The notes under the pieces were generated by a model. The model ran no database searches, had not been told where the DNA came from, and saw only the letters and a list, made by a program, of their open reading frames with translations. DNA of 64,000 nt from an uncultured Acidobacteriia bacterium (lineage in GTDB: Bacteria > Acidobacteriota > Terriglobia > Bryobacterales > Bryobacteraceae): the NCBI GenBank assembly GCA_903875575.1, contig CAIQWJ010000029.1, positions 1 through 64,000 of the forward strand, in the 5' to 3' direction. Below are positions 1 through 8,255 of the stretch, piece by piece (position 1 is the stretch's first letter; every line of letters begins with the position of its first letter). Position numbers and translations under genes: made by a program.

Positions 1-104
1 CCCGAACTCCCGCCGCCGCGGCAGCTTTCGTCGGACCGGCTTTGGGAAATTTGCCAGGCGATCTTGCCTCCGGCTGATTCGATCACGTTTCCGAACATTT
101 TCAT
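1..104 (-). CDS. Possible 5' end of a gene running off the left edge
   Basis: Reading leftwards from an ATG at 104 (or a second in-frame ATG at 98) there is an open frame without stops to the window edge, beginning MKMFGNVIESAGGKIAWQ. A GGAG sits 7 nt before the inner ATG, which favours 98 as the start. It would be divergent from the collagen-like gene. Only about 34 codons are visible, so no family can be assigned and it could be a chance open frame. Confidence 0.3.
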   Translation of the reverse strand, partial: MKMFGNVIESAGGKIAWQISQSRSDESCRGGGSS

Positions 105-137
105 CTCCAGGAGTGCCCCGCACCTCGGGCCGTAGAG

Positions 138-162
138 TTGACAATTAAATATTCGTTATAAT
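138..162 (+). promoter_or_regulatory. Promoter of the collagen-like gene, leaderless arrangement
   Basis: A perfect TTGACA (138-143) and a perfect TATAAT (157-162) are visible, but separated by only 13 bp instead of about 17, so the -35 may be fortuitous. TATAAT overlaps the first possible ATG (161). Transcription starting about 7 nt downstream would begin at the second ATG (170), giving a leaderless mRNA. Confidence 0.6.
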
Positions 163-169
163 GGGGCCT

Positions 170-1348
170 ATGCCCGCGAACCGCATCACGCGTCTGTTCC
201 TTGGCGGACTGGCTCTCATCCCGATGGCGGCCTTTGCCCAGTCGGTCCCGCTCGCGCAGGACAGTTACGTCGTACCGGGCACCTCCGCCAACTTCGGCCG
301 CCAGCAGTTCCTCGCCGTGGGCGGCTCCAACGCGAACCAGGCGCTGGTCCAGTTCGATCTCTCCACCCTGCCGAGTGGCACCACGGCAGCCAACATCAGC
401 AAGGCGACTCTTGTCCTGTTCTCGAAAACAGTGACCGCCGCCGGAACCGTCAATATTTCCCGCGCCAGCGGATCCTGGACCGAGCTCGGCGTCAACGGCA
501 ACAACGCTCCCTCGGCAGGAACGGCCGTCGCCAGCGGTGTCAGTGTGGTGACCTCCGGCTGGTACCTCTACGTGGAAGCCACCTCCGCGGTGCAGGCCTG
601 GCTCACCAGCCCGACGTCCAACAACGGCTTTATCATTACGGCCAACGACGGCGTCGTGAACGTGCTCTTCGATAGTAAGGAAAGTGCCACTACCAGCCAT
701 CCGGCCCAGTTGCTGATCACGCTCAGTTCGTCGGGCAGCACCGGAGCCACAGGTTCCACCGGAGTCTCAGGATCGACAGGCACCACTGGCTCGACGGGCG
801 CTACTGGTGCCACTGGCGCCACCGGATCGACAGGAGCTACCGGTGTCACCGGCGCAACCGGCGTGGGAACCCAGGGCAATACGGGTCCCGCAGGTTCCCC
901 TGGTGCCGCAGGACCCACCGGCCCCACCGGTACAACCGGTGCCGCTGGCGGCCAGACATCGGCCGCTAACCCCTCCGGAATTCCGTTTACTATCGTGGGG
1001 CACAACAGCGGGGCCGCCAATTGGGACCCCAGCGACAGCAATCAGAATGCTTCGATCGTTCCCACCGTCATGTCGCTTTCCACCACCGCATGCAAGCCGG
1101 CAATGACCATCTATTCATTCATGAGTGCCTCCACCACATTCACGTTGAATTCCGCATCGTTCGCTTCGGGATCATTAACAGGATCTGCCGGCTCCACCAT
1201 TCTGAGTTGTACGGCATCTGGCTATTCCAGCGGATCCCCCACCTCATGCACGGTGACGGCCGGAAGCAACGTCGCCGCCGCTACCCCCATGTACCTCACA
1301 TTCTCCGGAGGCACCGGAAGCGCCTTTGTGGCGTTTTCCTGCCAGTAG
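170..1348 (+). CDS. Secreted DNRLRE-domain protein with collagen-like Gly-X-Y tract
   Basis: The 392-residue product has an N-terminal signal peptide (hydrophobic segment ending AFAQS, cleavage near residue 23). A DNRLRE-type beta-sandwich follows, as found in surface-anchored and carbohydrate-associated proteins (here [21 protein letters not shown] and downstream strands). Residues of about 188-260 form an uninterrupted Gly-X-Y tract rich in GATGSTG and GPTGPTG triplets, as in bacterial collagen-like surface proteins. The C-terminal 130 residues are Ser/Thr/Gly-rich and unrecognised. I place the start at ATG 170, not the track's 161, because the TATAAT box overlaps 161. It is probably exported and filamentous or adhesive. 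It converges with the CHAT gene, only 6 bp away. Confidence 0.8.
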   Translation: MPANRITRLFLGGLALIPMAAFAQSVPLAQDSYVVPGTSANFGRQQFLAVGGSNANQALVQFDLSTLPSGTTAANISKATLVLFSKTVTAAGTVNISRASGSWTELGVNGNNAPSAGTAVASGVSVVTSGWYLYVEATSAVQAWLTSPTSNNGFIITANDGVVNVLFDSKESATTSHPAQLLITLSSSGSTGATGSTGVSGSTGTTGSTGATGATGATGSTGATGVTGATGVGTQGNTGPAGSPGAAGPTGPTGTTGAAGGQTSAANPSGIPFTIVGHNSGAANWDPSDSNQNASIVPTVMSLSTTACKPAMTIYSFMSASTTFTLNSASFASGSLTGSAGSTILSCTASGYSSGSPTSCTVTAGSNVAAATPMYLTFSGGTGSAFVAFSCQ

Positions 1349-1354
1349 CGCCGG

Positions 1355-4072
1355 CTACTGCCCCGCCCCAATACCCACGAATCCGGCCCAGTAGAACGGA
1401 TGCCGCCATGCGGGGTTCCGCAGCAGCTTCAGCTTCGCTTCCTGTAAGGCGCGCGCCGTCGTCTCCCCCTTCGCCAGCCCCTGATGCAGCCCGGTCATCA
1501 GCGTTGCCGTGGACCGCGAATCCACCTTCCACAAACTGGCAATCGTCGCCGGCGCACCCGCCACGAACAGCGCCCACGACATCCCCGCGATGCCCGCCCC
1601 GCTGCCACTCCCCCTCGCCGTCTCGCAGCCCGAAAGAATCACCAACCGCGCGTTGAGATGCAGATCCATAATCTCCCGCGCCTCCAGGTTACCGTCGTTC
1701 TGACTCCCACCCGATTTCGCCCCAGGCGCCATCGCAAGATACGAATAGAGCGGCTGCGCATCGTCGTAACTCCCATGCGATGCGATATGAATCACCGAAT
1801 AGCGGCTGCCGTCATCCCGCAGAGCCGCCTCGGTCGCCGCCGCCCCTGTCAATACTTTGCTGCGACCCGCCGCGTACAGCTTCCCGATTGCGTTCACCTC
1901 CGCCGCGGCCTCCGGCAGATCGCCGGTCGGATCGCCCAGTGCCAGCATCGTGGTTACCCCGCGACGTCGCGCACTTACCGAACGCATCCGGTCCAGTACC
2001 GTCGCCGAGGGCACATAGAACACCTCATAGCTCTCGGCTACGAACTTACCGCTGCCATCCTGCATCGCGTCGAACGGAATCTGCCAGACAGGGCCGTCGG
2101 GCGAAACAATCAGCCGGGTCACGTTGCTTAGATCCGTCTGCAGCGGCTTCACCAGCGCGTTGTAAAGCTCCCCGGCCAGCGCCCCGAAACCCAGATCGCG
2201 AGCCGCGATCTGGCCCCGCCACCTGGCCGCCATGCTCGCCAGTTTGTGCTCATCGATGGCCAACTGATGCACCCGTACGCTGGGTTTGCCACCCACCCGC
2301 CGGACCACGAACGCGTAAACCTCGCGTTCCCCTACCGAGTACGACACCATCGCCGTCTGCTCGTCCGGCAACAGCGCCGCCGCCCGCGCCATGCTGACTG
2401 GTTCCGGATCCGCCCGCCGCAACGCCAGTTCCGGGTGCGCCGCATAAACGCTCGTCCGGAAGCCCGAGTACTCGGATCGCAGCTTCTCCATCTGTGTGGT
2501 CAGTTGCGTCCGCTCCGCGGCCTTCGCCGAACGCACGCGCAGATTCATCTGGGCGAGCCGCGCCAGCAGGTCCTTGTTCCGTTGCGCCTCTTCCGGCGTC
2601 AGCAGCCTTGCCATCTCGGCGCGACCGGCGTTGAAATCGTCCAGCAGTACGCGGCTCTTCGACAACTCCGCATAACGGAAAGCCGCTGCCGTCTTCCTGT
2701 CCCCCACCTCCAGCGCAACCATGCCGTTGTACGCATAACGGGTGTTATCGGCAAAGTCGGCCTGCGTCGCTTCGTCGCCGGCCACTTTCAGCCGCATCTG
2801 TTCAAACAGCCCGATAGCCTTCAGATACTCCGCGCGCGCTTTGTCGGTCAGCTTCTCCACACGGTAAATGTCGCCCTGCGCCATCGTCAGGTGCATCATG
2901 GCCCGCCAGTCGCCCGCCTCTTCCGCCAGCCCCTTTACCTGATCCACCTGGGCCTGCGCGTCCAGCGGCCGTAGCAGCTGGACGTAGACCGCCGCTTCAA
3001 ACAGATGCGCCAGCGTTTTACCGCTCCCGTCGCCCGCTTTCTCCGCCAGCGCAATGCCCTGCTCCAGATAGTCGAGCGCTTTCGTGAAATCTCCCCGCTC
3101 CTGCGCTACCAGCCCGAGGTTCATTGTCGATCCTGCGCGGATATCGTCATCCTGAGGGCTGTGCGCCACCTCCAGCGACTGGCGAAAGTAACGCTCCGCC
3201 TGATCCAGCCGATCCTGCACCAGCGCCAGTTCGCCAAGGTTCTGATAGGCCGAGGCCAGCCGCGCATTCGGCCCCTGCTGGAGCTTGATCGCAAGGCTGC
3301 GTTCCAGATAGCCGGCCGCTGAGTCGTAATCGAAGACATGACGCGCCGCTACCCCCAGATTGTTCAGGACGGCGGCCTGACCGCTCAGATTCTTCAGCTT
3401 CTCCGCGATGGCCAGTGCCTTCGTCAGATAGGCGATCGCAGCCCGATGGTTCCCATTGAACGTCGCCGACCCACCCGCCGCCGAGTACGCGCGGCCCAGC
3501 ACCAGTTCATTCCCGCTCGCCGTGGCCAGTTCCACCGCCTGAACCCCGGCGTTAAAGCTCTCTTCGTATTGCCCGACGCTGTTTAGCGACTGGGAGAGCG
3601 ATGTGGCGGTGTTAGCGGCCTCAACCAGCTCCGTCGGCTGATCATGGCCTGGAGCGATCTGAATGGCCAGCGCCTTCCGGGAAAGCGCGATGGCATCCTG
3701 AAACTCACCCTGCCGTCCGCGGACAAAGCCCAGTTCCGACAGGACCAGCGCTTCCACGTCGGCGTCGCCGATGCCGGAGGCGATCCCCTGATCGAGCCGC
3801 AACAAAGATTCGGCACCGGCCATATCTTTGGACTCTCGCTTGACGGCCTCCGCGATGAGTGCCTGCACCAGCCCCGGCGACCATTCGCTCCGATGGGTAG
3901 CAGCCTCACCTGCAGGCGAGGCTGCTGCTGCGATGCCGGCAGCCAGCGCCTTCTGTGCCTCGGTCGGCGTGGGCGGCGCAGCGACGGCAACGCCGACAAG
4001 ACACCCGGCCGCCAGTACGCGCAGGACGAGACACGCGATCTCGTCTCTGATGCCTCTTCGGTTCGCGTGCAT
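1355..4072 (-). CDS. TPR-CHAT protein (caspase-fold peptidase-like)
   Basis: 905 residues. A hydrophobic N-terminal segment (LVLRVLAAGCLVGVAVAA) suggests export or a lipid anchor. Many TPR units (about residues 60-430, e.g. QAAVLNNLGVAARHVFDYDSA) are followed by a helical linker and a C-terminal CHAT domain. The caspase-type dyad is present: His in HIASHGSYDD (about 761) and Cys in ILSGCETARG (about 813), so catalytic activity is plausible. CHAT domains are separase/caspase-like peptidases, and TPRs usually hold the substrate or partner. I choose ATG 4072 because GATAAT lies exactly 6 nt upstream. No obvious partner gene adjoins it, so the substrate is unknown. Confidence 0.87.
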   Translation of the reverse strand: MHANRRGIRDEIACLVLRVLAAGCLVGVAVAAPPTPTEAQKALAAGIAAAASPAGEAATHRSEWSPGLVQALIAEAVKRESKDMAGAESLLRLDQGIASGIGDADVEALVLSELGFVRGRQGEFQDAIALSRKALAIQIAPGHDQPTELVEAANTATSLSQSLNSVGQYEESFNAGVQAVELATASGNELVLGRAYSAAGGSATFNGNHRAAIAYLTKALAIAEKLKNLSGQAAVLNNLGVAARHVFDYDSAAGYLERSLAIKLQQGPNARLASAYQNLGELALVQDRLDQAERYFRQSLEVAHSPQDDDIRAGSTMNLGLVAQERGDFTKALDYLEQGIALAEKAGDGSGKTLAHLFEAAVYVQLLRPLDAQAQVDQVKGLAEEAGDWRAMMHLTMAQGDIYRVEKLTDKARAEYLKAIGLFEQMRLKVAGDEATQADFADNTRYAYNGMVALEVGDRKTAAAFRYAELSKSRVLLDDFNAGRAEMARLLTPEEAQRNKDLLARLAQMNLRVRSAKAAERTQLTTQMEKLRSEYSGFRTSVYAAHPELALRRADPEPVSMARAAALLPDEQTAMVSYSVGEREVYAFVVRRVGGKPSVRVHQLAIDEHKLASMAARWRGQIAARDLGFGALAGELYNALVKPLQTDLSNVTRLIVSPDGPVWQIPFDAMQDGSGKFVAESYEVFYVPSATVLDRMRSVSARRRGVTTMLALGDPTGDLPEAAAEVNAIGKLYAAGRSKVLTGAAATEAALRDDGSRYSVIHIASHGSYDDAQPLYSYLAMAPGAKSGGSQNDGNLEAREIMDLHLNARLVILSGCETARGSGSGAGIAGMSWALFVAGAPATIASLWKVDSRSTATLMTGLHQGLAKGETTARALQEAKLKLLRNPAWRHPFYWAGFVGIGAGQ

Positions 4073-4078
4073 CCATCC

Positions 4079-4084
4079 ATTATC
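4079..4084 (-). promoter_or_regulatory. -10 box of the CHAT gene
   Basis: GATAAT on the minus strand, separated by 6 nt from ATG 4072. The spacing predicts a transcript that begins at or next to the start codon. Confidence 0.5.
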
Positions 4085-4195
4085 GCGCCCCAGCCCAGCA
4101 CCCGACAGCCCCCATCGGTTAACGCCCGCCACCTGCTGCCGCTAGTCCCGCAGCAGCCAACCACCCCGTGACCACTCGACGACACCGCGCGCCCC

Positions 4196-4395
4196 GATTG
4201 CCGTGAGCCTCCCCTCACCACCCCCCTGCGTGAGCCGACCACCCACCCCGATTGGCGTAAACCGGCCTCGCCCCGCCGCCCTGGCGCGAACCGCCCCCCA
4301 CACCACCCCCCAGCGTGAGCCGAACACCCACACCACCCCCCTGCGTGAGCCGACCCTTCACCACCACCCTGGCGCGAGCCGACCACGCCCAACCG
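4196..4395. repeat. Degenerate GC-rich intergenic minisatellite, about 7 units
   Basis: The 4085-4489 intergenic stretch contains about seven imperfect direct repeats of 27-31 bp with a core like GCGTGAGCCGAC followed by a run of CACCACCCCCC. Cores occur near 4201, 4229, 4254, 4282, 4312, 4344 and 4373. Open frames called here in the track (for example 4203..4493 and 3583..4392) are artefacts of this low-complexity sequence. The rest of the gap holds only the CotH-side promoter region (TAATAT 4466-4471). Confidence 0.8.
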
Positions 4396-4489
4396 CCGTC
4401 ACAGCCGAACTTCCGGAAAATGTAAACCTGTGTCTGGCAATCCCCGGCTTGCCACAGTTTTCGGCTAATATTGGATCGGGCCGAAACGA

Positions 4490-6007
4490 ATGAGACTACC
4501 GATTGCGATATCCCGACTTAACCGCATTGCGTGGCTGTCCGCCCTTGCCTTGGCTGGCTGCCTGTCCGCCGCCACCTCAGTCGACCCTGCAACCGGAACA
4601 GCGGATCAGTTCTTCGGCGTCGACAAAGTCTATGCGTTTCACCTGACGATGACGGCTGAGCAGTACAACAAACTGGAACCACCCGGAGGAGGCGGCATGG
4701 CCCGACCTGGCGTTTCTGGAGACGATCGTTATCCCGCGTCCACCGCTTCTCTGGAATTCGAGGGCCGCACCTGGGGTACCTTGACCCTGCGGTACAAAGG
4801 CAATTCCAGCTACCGTTCGGCAGGTGCGCTGAAACGTCCCCTCAAGCTGGAGTTCCAGGGGGCGGGAGACACCAAAGATAAAGACCGCACGTTCTTTGGG
4901 ATGGCGAAAATCAACCTGAATAACAACGCTATGGACGCGAGCCAGATGCGGGAAGCTCTCGGCTATGAAGTATTCCGGCGTGAGGGCGTGCCCGCGGCGC
5001 GAACAGCGTTCGCCAAACTTTACATCACCGTGCCCGGCAGGTATGACAACCAGTACGCGGGGCTTTACACCGTAGTGGAACAGATCGACCAGACGTTCTT
5101 CAAAGACCGCTTCGGCAAGAAGGCCGGACCAGTGGTGAAGCCCGAGGGCCTCAGTGGCATGCCCTATCTGGGCGAAGACTGGAACGCCTGGCTGGTGCGC
5201 TATGGCGCGAAGTCCACCGATAAGATCAACCCGGAAGACGCGAACAGATTCATGGCGTTCGTGAAATTCGTCAATCAGGCGTCAGACGAAGATTTCGCGA
5301 AGCACATCGGGGAGTATGTCGACGTTGACGAGTTCCTCCACTTCCTCGCTGTGGAAGTTGCGCTGGTGAATCTGGACAGTCCGCTCGGCATGAACCACAA
5401 TTACTACATCACCGTGAACCCGAAAACGCAGAAAGTCACGTGGATCCCCTGGGATCTCAACCTGGCGTTCGGTGGCTTTGGCGGCGGGGGGCGCGGCGGA
5501 GGAGGCGGCAATCCGCCACAGGATCTCAGTGTCAACCGACCGGCCGCCAAAGGACAAATGCCGCTGGCGGACCGGTTACTGGCCATACCGGAAGTACTCG
5601 CACGTTACGACGAAATTGTGCGGACTCTGGTGACGAAGAACTTCACGGAAAAGCGCGTAAGCGAGCTGATGGAACTCATGGCGGGAGCGATACGTTCGTC
5701 CGTGAAGACCGATACGGCAGTGTCCTACGCGCAGTTCGAACGCCATATGGCTACGGACCCTTCCACCGTGACGCTGGTGGATGCTGCGCCGGTGAATAAC
5801 AGCTTCCCGGGTGGTGGCGGCTTTGGTGGGCGCGGCGGCGGACGGGGTGGCCCGGGCAACAATGCGCCTCCGCTTCGACAGTTCATACCGCTGCGAATTG
5901 AGTCGGTGCTGGAACAACTGGATGGTAAGCGCGAGGGGTTTACGTCCTCCGGCAGAGGTGGCGGGCGCGGCGGGTTTGGCGGACCGCGCGGCGGCTTCGG
6001 CAACTAG
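4490..6007 (+). CDS. CotH-like kinase-fold (glyco)lipoprotein with Gly/Arg-rich tracts
   Basis: 505 residues with a signal peptide ending in a lipobox-like LALAGC (Cys24), so probably a lipoprotein. Residues 40-420 match the CotH family, atypical kinase-fold proteins first known from spore coat: the N-terminal VYAFHLTMTAEQY, RYKGNSSYR, KLEFQG, YAGLYTVVEQID and WIPWDLNLAFGGF blocks are typical. Low-complexity glycine tracts interrupt the domain near residue 330. The C-terminus carries GGFGGRGGGRGG and GRGGGRGGFGGPRGG, RGG-like tails that are unusual in an exported protein. The GTG of the MEMO1 gene lies 18 bp downstream, although that gene has its own -10 box over the junction. Confidence 0.85.
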   Translation: MRLPIAISRLNRIAWLSALALAGCLSAATSVDPATGTADQFFGVDKVYAFHLTMTAEQYNKLEPPGGGGMARPGVSGDDRYPASTASLEFEGRTWGTLTLRYKGNSSYRSAGALKRPLKLEFQGAGDTKDKDRTFFGMAKINLNNNAMDASQMREALGYEVFRREGVPAARTAFAKLYITVPGRYDNQYAGLYTVVEQIDQTFFKDRFGKKAGPVVKPEGLSGMPYLGEDWNAWLVRYGAKSTDKINPEDANRFMAFVKFVNQASDEDFAKHIGEYVDVDEFLHFLAVEVALVNLDSPLGMNHNYYITVNPKTQKVTWIPWDLNLAFGGFGGGGRGGGGGNPPQDLSVNRPAAKGQMPLADRLLAIPEVLARYDEIVRTLVTKNFTEKRVSELMELMAGAIRSSVKTDTAVSYAQFERHMATDPSTVTLVDAAPVNNSFPGGGGFGGRGGGRGGPGNNAPPLRQFIPLRIESVLEQLDGKREGFTSSGRGGGRGGFGGPRGGFGN

Positions 6008-6013
6008 CCTGGA

Positions 6014-6019
6014 TATGAT
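6014..6019 (+). promoter_or_regulatory. -10 box of the MEMO1-family gene
   Basis: TATGAT lies 6 nt before GTG 6026 and only 7 bp after the CotH stop codon. This suggests an internal leaderless promoter. Confidence 0.5.
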
Positions 6020-6025
6020 GGGCGG

Positions 6026-7237
6026 GTGTCTGCCACCCTTCCACGCCTTCGCTTTGACCTTGACATCATGCCCTCGCCCGTAGAGGACCGCCCCGGTCTT
6101 CTGATGCGCGACTCCCTGCATTATTCGGACTCCGTGCTGATCATTCCTCCGCATCTGATCGACTGCCTGTCATTATTCGACGGGCAGCACACCGAGCGGG
6201 ATCTGCATGACCTGCTCTATCGGATGTCGGGCGATCTTCGGGCAGGTGAAGCGGGCGATCAGTTGACGGCTGCGCTCACTCGCAGCGGTTTTCTGCAGGA
6301 TGAGGCCTTCGCGACGATTCGCGAAGCGAGACACAGAGAGTTTGCGGAGGCTCCGTCGCGCGTCCCGGCTCACGCAGGTACAGGCTATCCCGACAATACC
6401 GAGGAGTTGAATCTGGTAATGCGGCACTGGATGGGCGAGCCGGGCGAAGGCGACGCTGAAGTGATGGGAATTGCTGCGCCGCACGTCAGCCCTGAGGGCG
6501 GGTACGAATCGTACCGGGCTGCGTACTCAAAGCTGGGGCAACAGATGCGAGAGAAGACTTTCGTGGTACTGGGGACATCACATTACGGCGCGCCGGACAA
6601 ATTCGGCCTGACCCGCAAGCCATACGTCACGCCGTTTGGCGCGGCAAAGACGAATATCGCGCTGGTGGATGAACTGGCCGGCGCGGCTGATGAGGCGATC
6701 GGGATGGAAGATTATTGCCACTCCGTGGAGCATTCCATCGAGTTTCAGGTGGTCTTCCTGCAATCGATCTTCGGGCCGGATATACAGGTACTGCCGATCC
6801 TTTGCGGGTCCTACTTTCGCAGCATTTACGGAGGCGGGATGCCGGAGGATGAGGACAGCGTGAAGCGTTTCCTCGGTTCGCTGGGCGAAATCGCGGAACG
6901 GGAGAAGGATCGTCTGTGCTGGGTGCTGGGAGTCGACATGGCGCACATGGGGGTTCGCTATGGCGACGAGTTTGCCGCGCTGGCGGATGCCGATGAGATG
7001 CTCGCGGTAGGCGGGCGGGATCGCCAGCGGATGGACCGTATCGCAGAGGGGGATTCGGCTGGTTTCTGGGATCTGGTGCGGGAGAATCGGGACGATCTGA
7101 AGTGGTGCGGATCTTCGCCGTTCTATACGTTCATGAAGGTCTGCCCGCAGGCGCGGGGCAGACTGGAGCGCTACGAACAGTGGAATATCGACGAGCAGAG
7201 CGTGGTCAGCTTCGCCGGGATGTCCTTTCGACGGTGA
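6026..7237 (+). CDS. AmmeMemoRadiSam system protein B (MEMO1 family)
   Basis: 403 residues starting at GTG. The C-terminal two thirds is the MEMO fold related to extradiol dioxygenases, with conserved metal-ligand-type motifs APHVSPEGG, GTSHYG, CHSVEHSIEFQVVFLQ and GVDMAHMG. The first 135 residues form a small helical domain (IPPHLIDCLSLFDGQHTERDLHDLL) that resembles the extra N-terminal region seen in several bacterial members. In the widespread AmmeMemoRadiSam set, protein B accompanies an AMMECR1-domain protein and a radical SAM enzyme, but neither is nearby. The biochemical role is unestablished for bacteria. It converges with the lectin gene. Confidence 0.88.
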   Translation: MSATLPRLRFDLDIMPSPVEDRPGLLMRDSLHYSDSVLIIPPHLIDCLSLFDGQHTERDLHDLLYRMSGDLRAGEAGDQLTAALTRSGFLQDEAFATIREARHREFAEAPSRVPAHAGTGYPDNTEELNLVMRHWMGEPGEGDAEVMGIAAPHVSPEGGYESYRAAYSKLGQQMREKTFVVLGTSHYGAPDKFGLTRKPYVTPFGAAKTNIALVDELAGAADEAIGMEDYCHSVEHSIEFQVVFLQSIFGPDIQVLPILCGSYFRSIYGGGMPEDEDSVKRFLGSLGEIAEREKDRLCWVLGVDMAHMGVRYGDEFAALADADEMLAVGGRDRQRMDRIAEGDSAGFWDLVRENRDDLKWCGSSPFYTFMKVCPQARGRLERYEQWNIDEQSVVSFAGMSFRR

Positions 7238-7246
7238 GCGGACGGG

Positions 7247-8137
7247 CTACCGCGGGCCGGGACCGCTGCGCACAATGGCCTGGCTGACAACCGCGGGCGG
7301 CGCGATGAGCTTTGCGGGCATCAGTTGCGCAGTTCCTGTCGGCGTCGGGTTGAAGGTACTGAAATACACCCAGTTCAGGATGTCGTGGTTCTCGAAGCCT
7401 CCTCCTGTGCCGGCTGAGAGGCCTACAGCAGCATCCGGTGCGTAGTTAAGCAGGGCCGGGAGCGAAAGAGGAAGGTCTATCAGATCCGCCGGACGCGTTG
7501 TGGAGCTATCGGCGAGGGCAACATGGACGTGGCTGCCATCGTAGTCGATCCAGACCGACCAGACATCACCGTTGGACATGCAGCCAACAATGCCGGCCGG
7601 GAGACTGCAGTTGGCCACGCCGAGGGGAGTCCGGCTGACCAGATTCTCTTTGGTGCCGTCGGTCTGAATGTTGACGCGGTTGTTATTGATTTCGCCCTCG
7701 TTCCGGTAGGTATCAAACCGGATGCTGATACTGTGACCGATGCCGTCGTACCCGGTGGTGCCACCGGTGATGCCGAGATTGGGCAAGCCTTTTTCGCGAA
7801 TGATGAATGCGATGCCATCGGCCGGCGCGAGGCCCCCCGGATTGGTGATTCGGAACTGGAAGAAGGTACTGAAAGTATCGGCAGACAGCTGGAACGGAAC
7901 GGGTTGGGCAGCGAAGGCACTGCCTGCGGAGCAGCAGGCCGCGGGGGTCAGCCGGAGGACGTTGCCGTCGCTGGTCCGGGTGGTAGAGGCGGTGCCATTG
8001 ATCGACAGGCCCGTGGTAACCGAGAAATCCGGATACGAGAGAACCTGCGCAGACGCGGCAATTGTCCCCAGGGAGAGGAGCCCCACGACTCGAACTGTCG
8101 AAAACCCGGGCCGGAAGCGCTTGGCGATGGAACTCAT
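7247..8137 (-). CDS. Secreted legume-type (L-type) lectin domain protein
   Basis: 296 residues with a signal peptide (LLSLGTIAASAQ, cleavage near residue 30). The body is a concanavalin/L-type lectin sandwich: FSTFFQFRITNPGG, ADGIAFIIREKG, SISIRFDTYRNEG, DVWSVWIDYDGSHVHVALAD and GFENHDILNWVYFS are the usual strands. It probably binds glycans outside the cell. No PEP-CTERM or other sorting tail is seen. The start at 8137 is supported by a CATAAT box 6 nt upstream. It is divergent from hisS. Confidence 0.85.
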   Translation of the reverse strand: MSSIAKRFRPGFSTVRVVGLLSLGTIAASAQVLSYPDFSVTTGLSINGTASTTRTSDGNVLRLTPAACCSAGSAFAAQPVPFQLSADTFSTFFQFRITNPGGLAPADGIAFIIREKGLPNLGITGGTTGYDGIGHSISIRFDTYRNEGEINNNRVNIQTDGTKENLVSRTPLGVANCSLPAGIVGCMSNGDVWSVWIDYDGSHVHVALADSSTTRPADLIDLPLSLPALLNYAPDAAVGLSAGTGGGFENHDILNWVYFSTFNPTPTGTAQLMPAKLIAPPAVVSQAIVRSGPGPR

Positions 8138-8143
8138 ATTATG

Positions 8144-8149
8144 ATTATG
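8144..8149 (-). promoter_or_regulatory. -10 box of the lectin gene
   Basis: CATAAT on the minus strand, 6 nt from ATG 8137. A second CATAAT directly abuts the ATG, so the exact hexamer is ambiguous. Confidence 0.4.
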
Positions 8150-8255
8150 CGCTTCTTAGGGCCTTACAAGGCACAAATTGCGAAGTGTCTCGGTTTCGGG
8201 GAAACCCTGACGCTATCCGGTCGCGTGATAGCATGAAAAATTCCCCCCTCCTGTA

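Noticed and set aside
138-162. Textbook sigma-70 promoter (TTGACA/TATAAT)
   Set aside because: Both hexamers are perfect but the spacer is only 13 bp, so I do not treat the pair as a normal promoter; only the -10 is used.
3583-4392. 269-aa minus-strand frame with repeated VGSRQGG-like residues
   Set aside because: It reads through the minisatellite and the CHAT gene in a wrong frame; composition is low complexity and no motif is present.
4196-4395. Candidate CRISPR array
   Set aside because: Repeats are degenerate and without unique, equal-length spacers, and no cas genes are present.
6026-7237. Complete AmmeMemoRadiSam system
   Set aside because: Only the MEMO protein is found; no AMMECR1-domain or radical SAM gene in the window.
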